A stretch of 64,000 nucleotides of DNA from Clavibacter nebraskensis NCPPB 2581 (lineage in GTDB: Bacteria; Actinomycetota; Actinomycetes; Actinomycetales; Microbacteriaceae), in NCBI RefSeq assembly GCF_000355695.1, contig NC_020891.1:1860001-1924000 (forward strand). Direction: 5' to 3'. The notes under the pieces were generated by a model, which was not told where the DNA came from, did no database searches, and saw only the letters and a list, made by a program, of their open reading frames with translations. Of the stretch, positions 53,755 to 62,989 are shown in pieces (the stretch's first letter is position 1; each line of letters starts with the position of its first letter). Position numbers and translations under genes: made by a program.

Positions 53755-55176
53755 TCAGCTGCGGCGGGCGATCCGCGACAGGAGGACGGCCTCGCTGAGG
53801 ATCGCGCGCTGCAGCACGCCGAGGTGCTGCGACTCGTTCGGGCTGTGGGCGCGCGTGTCCGGGTCCTCGACGCCGGTGACCAGGATCTGCGCCGAGGGGA
53901 AGGCCTCGACGAGGTCGGCGATGAACGGGATGGATCCGCCGATGCCGGCCTGCACGGGTGCGCGCCCCCATCCGGCGGTCATGGCGGCCGTGGCCTCGGC
54001 CATCGCCCAGCCGGTCGTGTCGACGAGGAACGGGTCGCCCTGGTCGACGTCGCTGATCTCGACGTGCGCGCCGAAGGGGCGGTTCCCCTGGATGTGCGCC
54101 TCGAGGGCGCGGTACGCGTCCGCGGCCGTCTGCCCGGGGGCGATGCGCGCGCTGATGCGGACGGACACCTCAGGGAGGAGCGTGTTGCTCGCGTTGGCGA
54201 CCGAGGGGGCGTCGATCCCCGTCACCGTGATGGACGGCTGCGCCCACAGGCGCGTGAGGATCGGGCCGGTGCCCACCGCGGAGACGCCGTGCAGGAGCGC
54301 GGCCTCCTCGGCGAGACGCGCGTCGTCGTAGGCGGGCGTGTCCATCTCCGTGGAGGCGAGGCCCGCGACCGCGACGGAGCCGCGCTCGTCCCAGAGCGAG
54401 TCGAGGAGGCGGACGGCCGCCATCATCGCGTCGGGGACGGCGCCGCCGAACATGCCGGAGTGCGACGCGTGGTCGATCGTGCGCACCGTGAGGCGGAAGG
54501 TGACGTTGCCGCGGAGGGCGATGGTGATGGAGGGGGTGTCGACGTCCCAGTTGTCGCTGTCGGCGACGACGATGACGTCGGCCGCGAGGGCGTCGTGGTG
54601 CGTGGCGAGGAAGTCGGAGAAGGATCGGGATCCGGCCTCCTCCTCGCCCTCGATGAAGACGGCGAGGCCGAGGTCGAGGTCGTCGCCCTCCGCCTCGACG
54701 AGCGCGCGGATGGCCGCGACGTGCGTCATGATGCCGGCCTTGTCGTCCGAGGCGCCGCGGCCGTGCAGGCGATCGCCGCGCAGGGTGGGCTCGAAGGGCG
54801 GCGTCTCCCAGTGCTCGTCCGCTCCGGGGGGCTGCACGTCGTGGTGCGCGTAGAGGAGCACCGTGGGCTTGCCGTTGCGCGGAGCGCGCGTGGCGAGGAC
54901 CGCCGGCTGCCCGTCATCGCCCGACGGCGTCGTGGCGCGGTGGACGGAGACGTCGTCGAAGACGCCGAGCCCCGCGAGGAGGCCCGCGACGGCGTCCGCG
55001 CTGGCGACGACGTGGGTGGGATCGAAGGCGGGCCAGGACACGGAAGGGATGCGCACGAGCGCCGAGAGGTCGGCGATCGTGGTGGGGAGCCCTCCCGCGA
55101 CGGCGGCGGCGAGCCGGTCGACGGCCTCCTGGTCCGGTGCGGTCACGGCGTCTGCGGAGGTGTCGGGAGGCGTCAT
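53755..55176 (-). CDS. M20-family dipeptidase/peptidase
   Basis: 473 residues. The zinc site is LLYAHHDVQPPGADEHW and GRGASDDKAGIMTHVAA, then IEGEEEAGSRSFSDFL with the catalytic Glu, VVADSDNWDVDTP and the C-terminal His (HSPNESQHLGVLQRA). The dimerisation domain sits in the middle (LRGNVTFRLTVRTIDHASHS). It hydrolyses dipeptides or acyl-amino acids in the cytoplasm; the natural substrate is not known. The ATG is preceded at seven bases by TAAGAT. This -10 overlaps the divergent DUF3043 -10. Confidence 0.92.
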   Translation of the reverse strand: MTPPDTSADAVTAPDQEAVDRLAAAVAGGLPTTIADLSALVRIPSVSWPAFDPTHVVASADAVAGLLAGLGVFDDVSVHRATTPSGDDGQPAVLATRAPRNGKPTVLLYAHHDVQPPGADEHWETPPFEPTLRGDRLHGRGASDDKAGIMTHVAAIRALVEAEGDDLDLGLAVFIEGEEEAGSRSFSDFLATHHDALAADVIVVADSDNWDVDTPSITIALRGNVTFRLTVRTIDHASHSGMFGGAVPDAMMAAVRLLDSLWDERGSVAVAGLASTEMDTPAYDDARLAEEAALLHGVSAVGTGPILTRLWAQPSITVTGIDAPSVANASNTLLPEVSVRISARIAPGQTAADAYRALEAHIQGNRPFGAHVEISDVDQGDPFLVDTTGWAMAEATAAMTAGWGRAPVQAGIGGSIPFIADLVEAFPSAQILVTGVEDPDTRAHSPNESQHLGVLQRAILSEAVLLSRIARRS

Positions 55177-55182
55177 GCAGGT

Positions 55183-55193
55183 AATCTTAGATT
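55183..55193. promoter_or_regulatory. Overlapping back-to-back -10 boxes (M20 peptidase and DUF3043)
   Basis: An 11-bp palindrome AATCTTAGATT. On the minus strand it gives TAAGAT (55184-55189), seven bases before the peptidase ATG. On the plus strand it gives TAGATT (55188-55193), with a start near 55200. The two share a TA step, so polymerase cannot occupy both at once. Confidence 0.5.
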
Positions 55194-55216
55194 CACTCCA
55201 GGCAAGGACGAGAGAC

Positions 55217-55810
55217 GTGGCGAAGCAGCAGACCCCCGCAGAGACCCCCTCCGAGACGAGCGTCCCGGCGTCCGTCGACGGCCGCACGGCCGACGGGAAG
55301 AAGGGCCCCACCCCGACCCGTCGGGAGCGCGAGGCCGCGAACCTCCGGCCGCTCGTGCCCCAGGACCGCAAGCTGGCGGCCCAGCAGGCCAAGGAGAAGG
55401 CCCGCGAGGCGCGCGCCCGGGCGAACGCCGGCATGGCCGCGGGCGACGAGCGCTACCTGCCCGTCCGCGACAAGGGCCCGCAGAAGCGGTACGCCCGCGA
55501 CGTGGTGGACGCCCGGTGGAGCGTGGGGGAGTTCCTGCTGCCCGTCATGGGCGTCGTGGTGGTGCTGGCCTTCGTCGTGCCGAGCCTCTCGGCAATCCCG
55601 CTGCTGTCGATCTACGTGTTCGTCATCGCCGCGATCGTCGACGCGTACTTCACCGGCCGCCGCGTCCGGGCCGCCATCGTCGCCCGTGTCGGCGCCGACC
55701 GCGTCGAGCGCGGCATCCGCTGGTACACCGGCATGCGGACCATCCAGATGCGGCCGATGCGCCTGCCGAAGCCGCAGGTGAAGCGGCACGAGAAGGTCAC
55801 CTTCCGCTGA
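55217..55810 (+). CDS. DUF3043 membrane protein
   Basis: 197 residues. The first 100 are a charged cytoplasmic tail (PTPTRREREAANLRPLVPQD, then KARANAGMAAGDERYLPVRDKG). Two membrane helices follow (GEFLLPVMGVVVVLAFVVPS and LLSIYVFVIAAIVDAYFTG). A basic C-terminal segment ends it (RPMRLPKPQVKRHEKVTFR). Conserved in actinobacteria with no known function. GTG start with GGACGAGAG upstream. It is divergent from the M20 peptidase and convergent with pyrD. Confidence 0.88.
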   Translation: MAKQQTPAETPSETSVPASVDGRTADGKKGPTPTRREREAANLRPLVPQDRKLAAQQAKEKAREARARANAGMAAGDERYLPVRDKGPQKRYARDVVDARWSVGEFLLPVMGVVVVLAFVVPSLSAIPLLSIYVFVIAAIVDAYFTGRRVRAAIVARVGADRVERGIRWYTGMRTIQMRPMRLPKPQVKRHEKVTFR

Positions 55811-55877
55811 TCCGTCGGCTGCCCGCCCTGGTCGGGTGCGCGGACGCCGCTGCATCCGGTCGTCCGGGGAACACGGG

Positions 55878-56912
55878 TCAGCGCGGGCGACGGAGCCGCG
55901 CGAGGCCGGTGTTGACCGACCGGGCCCAGAGCGGGCCGCGGTAGAGGAACGCCGTGTAGCCCTGCACGAGGGTCGCTCCCGCGTCGAGCCGCGCCTGCAC
56001 GTCCGCGGCCGTGTCGACGCCGCCGACCGAGATCACGCACGCGTCGGCCGGCAGGACGCGGCGGAGGATGCGGAGGACCTCGAGCGCGCGCGGTGCCAGC
56101 GGCGCCCCGGAGAGCCCGCCCGCACCGGCCGCCTCCACCACCGCGGCGTCCGTGCGGAGGTCCGCGCGGGACAGCGTGGTGTTCGTCGCGATGACGCCCG
56201 CGAGCCCCAGCTCCGTCGCGAGCTCGGCGATGCGGTGCACCTCCACGTCCTGCAGGTCCGGCGCGATCTTGACGAGGACGGGCACCCCGTCCGCCGCGTC
56301 GCGGATGCTCGTGAGCAGCGGCCGGAGCAGCTCGATCTCCTGCAGGCCGCGCAGCCCCGGGGTGTTCGGCGAGCTGACGTTGACCGCGAGGTAGTCGGCG
56401 ACGGGGGCGACCAGGCGCGTCGTCGTCACGTAGTCCGCCACGGCATCCTCGACAGCCACCACCCGGGTCTTGCCGATGTTGACGCCGATGACCGGCCGGT
56501 CACGCCGGGCCCGCACACGGCGGAGCCGGTCCGCGAGGGCCGCCGCTCCCCCGTTGTTGAACCCCATGCGGTTGATGACGGCGCGGTCCTCGATGAGCCG
56601 GAACAGCCGCGGCCGCGGGTTGCCGGGCTGCGCCTCCGCGGTGACCGTGCCGACCTCGACGTGACCGAAGCCGAGCTGGCCGAGCCCGAGCACGGCCTGC
56701 GCATCTTTGTCGAAGCCCGCGGCGACGCCGAACGGGGAGGGGAAGCGGAGGCCGAGCGCGTCGACCGCGAGCGACGGATCCGGTGCGGTCAGCCGCCGGG
56801 CGATCCAGCCGAGGCCGGACGACGGGAGGAGGGCGATGGCCGTGGACGCGAGGTGGTGGGCGTCCTCCGGGTCCATGCGCGACAGGACCGTGCGGAAGAG
56901 GAGGGGATACAT
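55878..56912 (-). CDS. pyrD: Dihydroorotate dehydrogenase (quinone), class 2
   Basis: 344 residues. The N-terminal helices ([20 protein letters not shown]) form the quinone tunnel of class 2 enzymes. The FMN/orotate sites are [28 protein letters not shown] with the catalytic Ser, and [34 protein letters not shown] and [12 protein letters not shown] close it. It feeds electrons to menaquinone. I chose ATG 56912 over GTG 56918 because TAGCCT lies seven bases before it, which suits a leaderless start. Confidence 0.95.
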   Translation of the reverse strand: MYPLLFRTVLSRMDPEDAHHLASTAIALLPSSGLGWIARRLTAPDPSLAVDALGLRFPSPFGVAAGFDKDAQAVLGLGQLGFGHVEVGTVTAEAQPGNPRPRLFRLIEDRAVINRMGFNNGGAAALADRLRRVRARRDRPVIGVNIGKTRVVAVEDAVADYVTTTRLVAPVADYLAVNVSSPNTPGLRGLQEIELLRPLLTSIRDAADGVPVLVKIAPDLQDVEVHRIAELATELGLAGVIATNTTLSRADLRTDAAVVEAAGAGGLSGAPLAPRALEVLRILRRVLPADACVISVGGVDTAADVQARLDAGATLVQGYTAFLYRGPLWARSVNTGLARLRRPR

Positions 56913-56919
56913 CGGCACC

Positions 56920-56925
56920 AGGCTA
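56920..56925 (-). promoter_or_regulatory. Candidate -10 box of pyrD (leaderless)
   Basis: TAGCCT on the minus strand ends seven bases before ATG 56912. It would leave only one base to the alternative GTG, so it also settles the start. No pyrR-type attenuator is visible. Confidence 0.42.
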
Positions 56926-56975
56926 GCGCCTGCGCGGGCACCCGCCGGCTGCCGCGACCCGCGTCGCGCCAGGGA

Positions 56976-57449
56976 TCAGAGCGCGTCGGCGTCCGGGGTG
57001 GCGGCGTGCGCGACGCGGAGCTGCGCGATGGCGGACTCGAAGTCGTCGAGCGAGTCGAAGCCCTGGTAGACGCTGGCGAAGCGGAGGTACGCGACCTCGT
57101 CGAGCTCGCGGAGCGGCGGCAGGATCGACAGGCCGATGTCGTTCGCCTCGATCTGCGACGCGCCGGTGGCCCGGATCGCCTCCTCCACGCGCTGCGCCAG
57201 CACCGCGAGATCGGTGTCCGTGACGGGACGACCCTGGCACGCCTTGCGGACGCCGGTGACGATCTTCTCCCGGCTGAACGGCTCGACCACGCCGTTCCGC
57301 TTGATCACGCTGAGGCTCGCGGTCTCCGTCGTGCTGAAGCGGCGACCGCACTCGGGGCACTGCCGACGCCGGCGGATCGACAGCCCGTCGTCGCTCGTGC
57401 GGGAGTCGACGACGCGGGAGTCGGGGTGGCGGCAGAAGGGGCAGAACAT
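56976..57449 (-). CDS. nrdR: Transcriptional repressor NrdR
   Basis: 157 residues. The N-terminal zinc ribbon has [17 protein letters not shown] and [14 protein letters not shown]. The ATP-cone domain covers the rest ([24 protein letters not shown]-like [17 protein letters not shown]). It senses ATP/dATP and represses ribonucleotide reductase genes. No nrd gene lies in the window. It starts 17 bases from hisD. A TATCCT box nine bases before the ATG could start transcription. The longer overlapping frame is a shadow. Confidence 0.96.
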   Translation of the reverse strand: MFCPFCRHPDSRVVDSRTSDDGLSIRRRRQCPECGRRFSTTETASLSVIKRNGVVEPFSREKIVTGVRKACQGRPVTDTDLAVLAQRVEEAIRATGASQIEANDIGLSILPPLRELDEVAYLRFASVYQGFDSLDDFESAIAQLRVAHAATPDADAL

Positions 57450-57458
57450 GGTGTGGCC

Positions 57459-57464
57459 AGGATA
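57459..57464 (-). promoter_or_regulatory. Candidate -10 box of nrdR
   Basis: TATCCT on the minus strand, nine bases before the ATG. It sits at the hisD-nrdR boundary and would give a leader of only two to three bases. Confidence 0.33.
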
Positions 57465-57466
57465 CG

Positions 57467-58774
57467 TCAGCGCGTGAGGCGCGCGGTCACCGCGTCGCCG
57501 TGCGCGGGGAGGTCCTCGGCCCGGCTGAGCGCGACGATCATCGGCTCGGCCTCGCGCAGCGCGTCGGCGTCGTAGCGCACCACCTGCTGCGGCCGGAGGA
57601 ACGTGTACGCGCCGAGGCCCGAGCCGAACCGCGCCTGGCCGCCCGTGGGGAGGACGTGGTTGGACCCCGCGAGGTAGTCGCCGAGGCTCACCGGCGAGTG
57701 CGGGCCGAGGAAGATCGCGCCGGCGCTCTGCAGGTGCGCGAGGAGCGCGTCGGGGTCGGCGGTCTGCACGGACAGGTGCTCGGGGCCGTAGGCGTCGCTG
57801 TAGCGGGCGGCCGTCGCGAGGTCGTCGACGACGAGGATGGCCGACTGCGGGCCGGTGAGCGCCTGGCCGACGCGGGCCGCGTGGCCGGTGGACGCGGCCA
57901 GGGCCTCGACCTCGGCGTCGACCGCGCGAGCGAGCTCCGGCGAGTCGGTGACGAGGACGGATGCCGCCATCTCGTCGTGCTCCGCCTGGCTGACGAGGTC
58001 GGCGGCGACGAGGCGGGCGTCGGCGTGCGCGTCGGCGATGACGAGGATCTCCGTCGTGCCGGCCTCGGAGTCGATCCCCGTGACGCCGCGGACGACGCGC
58101 TTGGCCGCCGCGACGTAGATGTTGCCGGGTCCCGTGACGACGTCGACGGGCTCCAGGCCGAGATCCGGCACGCCGTGCGCGAAGGCGCCGATGGCGCCGG
58201 CGCCGCCCATCGCGTAGACCTCGTCGACGCCGAGGAGGCCGGCAGCGCCGAGGATGACCGGGTGCACCGATCCCCCGTGCGCGGCCTGCGCGGGAGAGGC
58301 GAGCGCGATGCTCGCGACGCCGGCGACCTGCGCGGCGACGACGTTCATCACGACGCTCGACGGGTAGACGGCCTTGCCGCCGGGCACGTAGAGGCCGACG
58401 CGGCGCACGGGCTGCCAGCGCTGGACGATGGTGCCGCCGGGCACGACCGTGGTCGTGGTCTCCGGCGGGACCTGCGCCGCCGAGCCGAGGCGCACGCGGC
58501 GGATGGCCTCCTCGAGCGCCGCGCGGACGGCGGGGTCGAGCCCGTCGACGGCGGCGGCGATGGCCGCGGAGGGCACGCGCAGCGTCTCCGGTCGCACGCG
58601 GTCGAGCCGCTCCGCCTGGTCGAGCAGGGCCGCGCTCCCCCGGGTGCGCACATCCTCGACGAGCTCGCGGGCCACGTCGAGCGCGACGGCGACGTCGGTG
58701 ACGGGACGCGGGAGGAGGGCGAGCAGATCGGCGGTGCTGGGCGTGGTGCCGCGGAGGTCCTGGATGCGCATCAT
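57467..58774 (-). CDS. hisD: Histidinol dehydrogenase
   Basis: 435 residues. It oxidises histidinol to histidine in two NAD-dependent steps, with zinc. The family blocks are [51 protein letters not shown] and [18 protein letters not shown]. The C-terminal [26 protein letters not shown] contains the catalytic His and zinc ligands. The start is ATG ATG at 58774/58771. A TAGACT box lies nine bases before. In many actinobacteria hisD heads the his operon; here nrdR follows. Confidence 0.96.
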   Translation of the reverse strand: MMRIQDLRGTTPSTADLLALLPRPVTDVAVALDVARELVEDVRTRGSAALLDQAERLDRVRPETLRVPSAAIAAAVDGLDPAVRAALEEAIRRVRLGSAAQVPPETTTTVVPGGTIVQRWQPVRRVGLYVPGGKAVYPSSVVMNVVAAQVAGVASIALASPAQAAHGGSVHPVILGAAGLLGVDEVYAMGGAGAIGAFAHGVPDLGLEPVDVVTGPGNIYVAAAKRVVRGVTGIDSEAGTTEILVIADAHADARLVAADLVSQAEHDEMAASVLVTDSPELARAVDAEVEALAASTGHAARVGQALTGPQSAILVVDDLATAARYSDAYGPEHLSVQTADPDALLAHLQSAGAIFLGPHSPVSLGDYLAGSNHVLPTGGQARFGSGLGAYTFLRPQQVVRYDADALREAEPMIVALSRAEDLPAHGDAVTARLTR

Positions 58775-58783
58775 GACTCCGGA

Positions 58784-58789
58784 AGTCTA
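58784..58789 (-). promoter_or_regulatory. Candidate -10 box of hisD
   Basis: TAGACT on the minus strand, nine bases before the first ATG. Its divergent partner TAGCGT (58819-58824) belongs to the flavin reductase gene, so the 58-base gap holds both promoters. Confidence 0.4.
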
Positions 58790-58818
58790 CCGAGCGGGCG
58801 TCCGGCGGATCCGGCGGC

Positions 58819-58824
58819 TAGCGT
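58819..58824 (+). promoter_or_regulatory. Candidate -10 box of the flavin reductase gene (leaderless)
   Basis: TAGCGT ends eight bases before the ATG. No Shine-Dalgarno follows other than CCAGG at one base, too close to work. Confidence 0.38.
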
Positions 58825-58832
58825 CTCCAGGC

Positions 58833-59348
58833 ATGGACGCGCACCCCGCCACCACGCTCGCCGAGGCCCCGGGCCAGGCCGCATTCCGCGCCGCGTTCCG
58901 GCGCCACGCCGCGGGCGTCGCGGTCGTCACGACCCGCGATGCCCAGGGCTCCCCCGTCGGCTTCACGGCGACGTCGCTCGCCTCCGTCTCCGCGGATCCG
59001 CCGCTCGCCAGCTTCAGCCTGGCGCGCACGGCGTCGAGCGCCGCCGCCCTCGCCGTGGCCGACCACGTCGCGATCCACGTGCTCGGCGCGCGCGACCGGC
59101 ACCTCGCCGAGCGCCTCAGCGGCCCGGCGCCCGAGCGCTTCGCGGGCGACCACTGGTCCTCCGGCCCGCACGGCCTGCCGGTGCTCGCGGGCGGGACCGC
59201 GCTCCTCGTCGCGCGCATCGTCGAGCGGGTCCAGGTGCACGACGCGATCGTCGTGATCGTGCGGGTCGAGGACGGCGGACCCGGAGTGGACGACGAGCCG
59301 CTCGTCTACCACGCGCGCCGCTACCTGCGGCCGGGCGCGGAGGCCTGA
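58833..59348 (+). CDS. Flavin reductase family, FMN-binding split-barrel protein
   Basis: 171 residues. The start FRAAFRRHAAGVAVVTTRDAQ leads to PVGFTATSLASVSADPPLASF, the FMN-binding block of flavin reductase (HpaC/ActVB-like) proteins. DHWSSGPHGLPVLAGGTALL and YHARRYLRP end it. These enzymes reduce FMN or FAD with NAD(P)H, often for a monooxygenase. No monooxygenase gene is adjacent. It is single-gene, convergent with dnaE. Confidence 0.88.
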   Translation: MDAHPATTLAEAPGQAAFRAAFRRHAAGVAVVTTRDAQGSPVGFTATSLASVSADPPLASFSLARTASSAAALAVADHVAIHVLGARDRHLAERLSGPAPERFAGDHWSSGPHGLPVLAGGTALLVARIVERVQVHDAIVVIVRVEDGGPGVDDEPLVYHARRYLRPGAEA

Positions 59349-59400
59349 GCGCCGGGCCGCCGCACGCCGACGCCGACACCCGGGGAACCGACCCGGCGGA

Positions 59401-62400
59401 TCAGCCCAGGCAGTTCGGCCCGAGCAGCGACTTCAGCTCGCCGTAGAGGTCCGCGCTCACGGTGACCGGGAACGGGATCTCGAACACGCGCCCCGTGTCG
59501 CCCTTCACGAGCTGGAGCCGCACCTCGGTGTCGCCCGAGTGGCGGATGAGCACGTCGTTGAGGCCCATGACGGTCTCCGTCGTCGCGCGGTTCTCCGCGA
59601 GGCTGATGAGCAGCGGCCCCGAGCCGAGGCTCTGCCCGAGGTCGGGCTGGAACATCGAGAAGGCGTGGATGTTCATGCCGTCGTCGCGGGTGGACACGCG
59701 GCCGCGGATCACCACGACGGTGTCGCTCTGCAGGGCCGGCGCGAACTCCTGGTACGCCTTGCCCATGAACATGCAGGTGATCTCGCCGCCGAAGTCCTCG
59801 AGCTGCACCATGCCGTACTGGTTGCCCGAGTTCCGCGCCGTGCGGTGCTGCACACTCGTGAGGAGCCCCGCGAGCGTCACGGTCTCGCCGTCCATCGACG
59901 CGTCGGTCGCCAGCAGCTCGGCGATGCCCGTCGAGGCGAGCTTCGCCAGCGGGATCTCGAGGCCGGCCAGCGGGTGGTCGGACACGTAGAGGCCGAGCAT
60001 CTCCCGCTCGAACGCGAGCTTGTCGCGCTTCGCCCACTCCGGCCGCTCGGGTACCTTGCGCGCGTGCTGCGGCTCGTCCCAGAGGCTGTCGAAGTCGAAG
60101 CCGACCTGGCCGTTCATCGCCGCGCGCTTGTCGCTGACGGAGGCGTCGATCATGCCCTCGTGCACCTCGAGGAGCGCCCGCCGGGTGTCTCCCAACGAGT
60201 CGAAGGCGCCGGCCTTGATGAGCGACTCGACCGTGCGCTTGTTCGCGACCGGCAGCGGGACCTTCTTGAGGAAGTCGTCGAAGGACTCGAACGCGCCCTG
60301 CTCGGTGCGCGCGCCGCGCAGCGCCTCGACCACGTTCGCGCCGACGTTGCGCACGGCGCCGAGCCCGAAGCGGATGTCCGCTCCCGCTGCCGCGAAGAAG
60401 CCGATGGACTCGTTGACGTCCGGCGGGAGCACCTTGATGCCCATGCGCCGGCACTCGTTGAGGTAGAGCGCCATCTTGTCCTTGGAGTCGCCGACGCTCG
60501 TGAGGAGCGCGGCCATGTACTCGGCCGGGTAGTGCGCCTTGAGGTAGGCCGTCCAGTAGGAGACGACGCCGTACGCCGCGGAGTGCGCCTTGTTGAACGC
60601 GTAGTCGGAGAACGGCAGCAGGATGTCCCAGAGCGCCTTCACCGCGGCCATCGAGTAGCCGTTGTCCTTCATGCCCTGCGAGAAGCCCTCGAACTGCTTG
60701 TCCAGCTCCGACTTCTTCTTCTTGCCCATGGCCCGGCGGAGCAGGTCGGCCTGCGCGAGCGTGAAGCCCGCGAGCTTCTGCGCGACCGACATGACCTGCT
60801 CCTGGTAGACGATGAGGCCGTGCGTGGTGCCGAGCACCTCGCGCAGCGGCTCCTCGAGCTCCGGGTGGATGGGGGTGATCTCCTGCAGCCCGTTCTTCCG
60901 CAGCGCGTAGTTCGTGTGCGAGTTGGCGCCCATGGGGCCGGGCCGGTACAGCGCGATGACGGCCGAGATGTCCTCGAAGTTGTCGGGCTTCATCATCCGC
61001 AGCAGCGAGCGCATGGGCCCGCCGTCGAGCTGGAAGACGCCGAGGGTGTCGCCGCGGGCGAGCAGGTCGTACGCGCCCTGGTCGTCGAGGCCGAGGTCCT
61101 CGAGCACGAGCTTCTCGCCGCGGTTGGACTCGATGTTGTTGAGCGCGTCGTCGATGATCGTGAGGTTGCGCAGACCCAGGAAGTCCATCTTGATGAGGCC
61201 GAGCGACTCGCACGCGGGGTAGTCGAACTGCGTGACGATCTGGCCGTCCTGCTCCCGCTTCATGATCGGGATGATGTCGATGAGCGGCTCGCTCGACATG
61301 ATGACGCCGGCCGCGTGCACGCCCCACTGCCGCTTGAGGTTCTCGATGCCCTGCGCGGTCTCGAAGACCTTCTGCGCCTCGGGGTCCATCGCGAGCACCT
61401 CGCGGAAGTCGCCGGCCTCGCGGTAGCGCGGGTGCTCGGTGTCGAGGATGCCGGACAGCGGGATGTCCTTGCCCATGATCGCGGGCGGCATGGCCTTGGT
61501 GAGCTTGTCGCCCATGGAGAACGGGTAGCCGAGCACGCGGCTCGAGTCCTTGAGCGCCTGCTTGGCCTTGATGGTGCCGTACGTGACGATCTGCGCGACG
61601 CGCTCGTCGCCGTACTTGTCGGTCACGTAGCGGATGACCTCGCCGCGGCGACGGTCGTCGAAGTCGACGTCGAAGTCGGGCATGGAGACGCGGTCGGGGT
61701 TGAGGAACCGCTCGAACAGCAGGCCGTGCTCCAGCGGGTCGAGGTCGGTGATGCCCATGGCGTACGCGACCATCGAGCCGGCGCCCGACCCGCGGCCGGG
61801 GCCCACGCGGATCCCGTTCTCCTTCGACCAGTTGATGAAGTCGGCGACGACGAGGAAGTAGCCCGGGAAGCCCATCTGCGCGATGACCCCGACCTCGTAG
61901 TCCGCGCGCTTGCGCACGTCGTCGGAGAAGCCGCGCGGGTAGCGCCGGACGAGGCCGCGCTCGACCTCCTTCACGAACCAGGTCTGCTCGCTCTCGCCCT
62001 CGGGCACCGGGTAGCGCGGCATGTAGTTGGCGGACTCGTTGAACTGCACGTCGCACCGCTCGGCGATGAGGAGCGTGTTGTCGCATGCCTCCTCGTGGTC
62101 GCGGAAGAGGTGGCGCATCTGCTGCGCGGTCTTCAGGTAGAACTCGTCGGCGTCGAACTTGAAGCGGTTGGGGTCGTCGAGCGTCGTGCCGGACTGGACG
62201 CACAGGAGGGCCGCGTGGCTCGTGGCGTCGTGCTCGTGCGTGTAGTGCAGGTCGTTGGTCGCGACGAGCGGGAGGCCGAGGTCCTTCGCGAGGCGGTGGA
62301 GGTCGGTCATGATGCGGCGCTCGATGCCGAGCCCGTGGTCCATGACCTCGCAGAAGTAGTTCTCGGCCCCGAAGATGTCGCGGAAGTCCGCGGCGGCCTT

Positions 62401-62913
62401 CACGGCCTCGTCGTACTGGCCGAGGCGGAGGCGCGTCTGCACCTCGCCGGACGGGCAGCCGGTGGTGGCGATGAGGCCCTTCGCGTACGTGCTGAGGAGC
62501 TCGCGGTCCATGCGGGGCTTGAAGTAGTAGCCCTCGAGCGAGGCGCGCGACGAGAGCCGGAACAGGTTGTGCATGCCCTCGGTCGTCTCGGCGAGCATCG
62601 TGAGGTGCGTGTAGGCGCCGGATCCGGAGACGTCGTCCTGGCCGCCGTTGCCCCACCGGATGCGGGTGCGGTCGCCGCGGTGCGTGCCCGGCGTGATGTA
62701 CGCCTCGGTGCCGATGATGGGCTTCACGCCCGCGGCCTTCGCCTGCTTCCAGAAGTCGAAGGCGCCGAACACGTTGCCGTGGTCGGTGATGGCGACGGCC
62801 GGCATCTTCTGCTCGGCCGCGGCCTGCACGAGCGGGCCGACGCGGGCCGCCCCGTCGAGCATCGAGTACTCGCTGTGGACGTGGAGGTGGACGAACGAGT
62901 CGTTGCGGGGCAC
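59401..62913 (-). CDS. dnaE: DNA polymerase III alpha subunit
   Basis: 1170 residues, the replicative polymerase. The PHP domain starts HLHVHSEYSMLDGAARVG (9-26); its metal-binding pattern is complete, as in mycobacterial DnaE1, where the PHP supplies proofreading. PGRGSGAGSMVAYAMGITDLDP (about 372) and PDFDVDFDD (412-420) are the palm, with catalytic aspartates. HAAGVIMSSEPL, GLDDQGAYDLLARGDTLGVF and the helix-hairpin-helix/OB C-terminus (VTLAGLLTSVQHRTARNSGN) follow. GTG start. The length and the intact PHP match DnaE1 rather than the error-prone DnaE2. Confidence 0.98.
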   Translation of the reverse strand: MPRNDSFVHLHVHSEYSMLDGAARVGPLVQAAAEQKMPAVAITDHGNVFGAFDFWKQAKAAGVKPIIGTEAYITPGTHRGDRTRIRWGNGGQDDVSGSGAYTHLTMLAETTEGMHNLFRLSSRASLEGYYFKPRMDRELLSTYAKGLIATTGCPSGEVQTRLRLGQYDEAVKAAADFRDIFGAENYFCEVMDHGLGIERRIMTDLHRLAKDLGLPLVATNDLHYTHEHDATSHAALLCVQSGTTLDDPNRFKFDADEFYLKTAQQMRHLFRDHEEACDNTLLIAERCDVQFNESANYMPRYPVPEGESEQTWFVKEVERGLVRRYPRGFSDDVRKRADYEVGVIAQMGFPGYFLVVADFINWSKENGIRVGPGRGSGAGSMVAYAMGITDLDPLEHGLLFERFLNPDRVSMPDFDVDFDDRRRGEVIRYVTDKYGDERVAQIVTYGTIKAKQALKDSSRVLGYPFSMGDKLTKAMPPAIMGKDIPLSGILDTEHPRYREAGDFREVLAMDPEAQKVFETAQGIENLKRQWGVHAAGVIMSSEPLIDIIPIMKREQDGQIVTQFDYPACESLGLIKMDFLGLRNLTIIDDALNNIESNRGEKLVLEDLGLDDQGAYDLLARGDTLGVFQLDGGPMRSLLRMMKPDNFEDISAVIALYRPGPMGANSHTNYALRKNGLQEITPIHPELEEPLREVLGTTHGLIVYQEQVMSVAQKLAGFTLAQADLLRRAMGKKKKSELDKQFEGFSQGMKDNGYSMAAVKALWDILLPFSDYAFNKAHSAAYGVVSYWTAYLKAHYPAEYMAALLTSVGDSKDKMALYLNECRRMGIKVLPPDVNESIGFFAAAGADIRFGLGAVRNVGANVVEALRGARTEQGAFESFDDFLKKVPLPVANKRTVESLIKAGAFDSLGDTRRALLEVHEGMIDASVSDKRAAMNGQVGFDFDSLWDEPQHARKVPERPEWAKRDKLAFEREMLGLYVSDHPLAGLEIPLAKLASTGIAELLATDASMDGETVTLAGLLTSVQHRTARNSGNQYGMVQLEDFGGEITCMFMGKAYQEFAPALQSDTVVVIRGRVSTRDDGMNIHAFSMFQPDLGQSLGSGPLLISLAENRATTETVMGLNDVLIRHSGDTEVRLQLVKGDTGRVFEIPFPVTVSADLYGELKSLLGPNCLG

Positions 62914-62989
62914 GGGTCTCTTCTACTGGTCGATCGACGGTGTGGCCATCATAGGCAGGCTCCGGGAGGCCCCTCGGGCGTGTCGCCCA

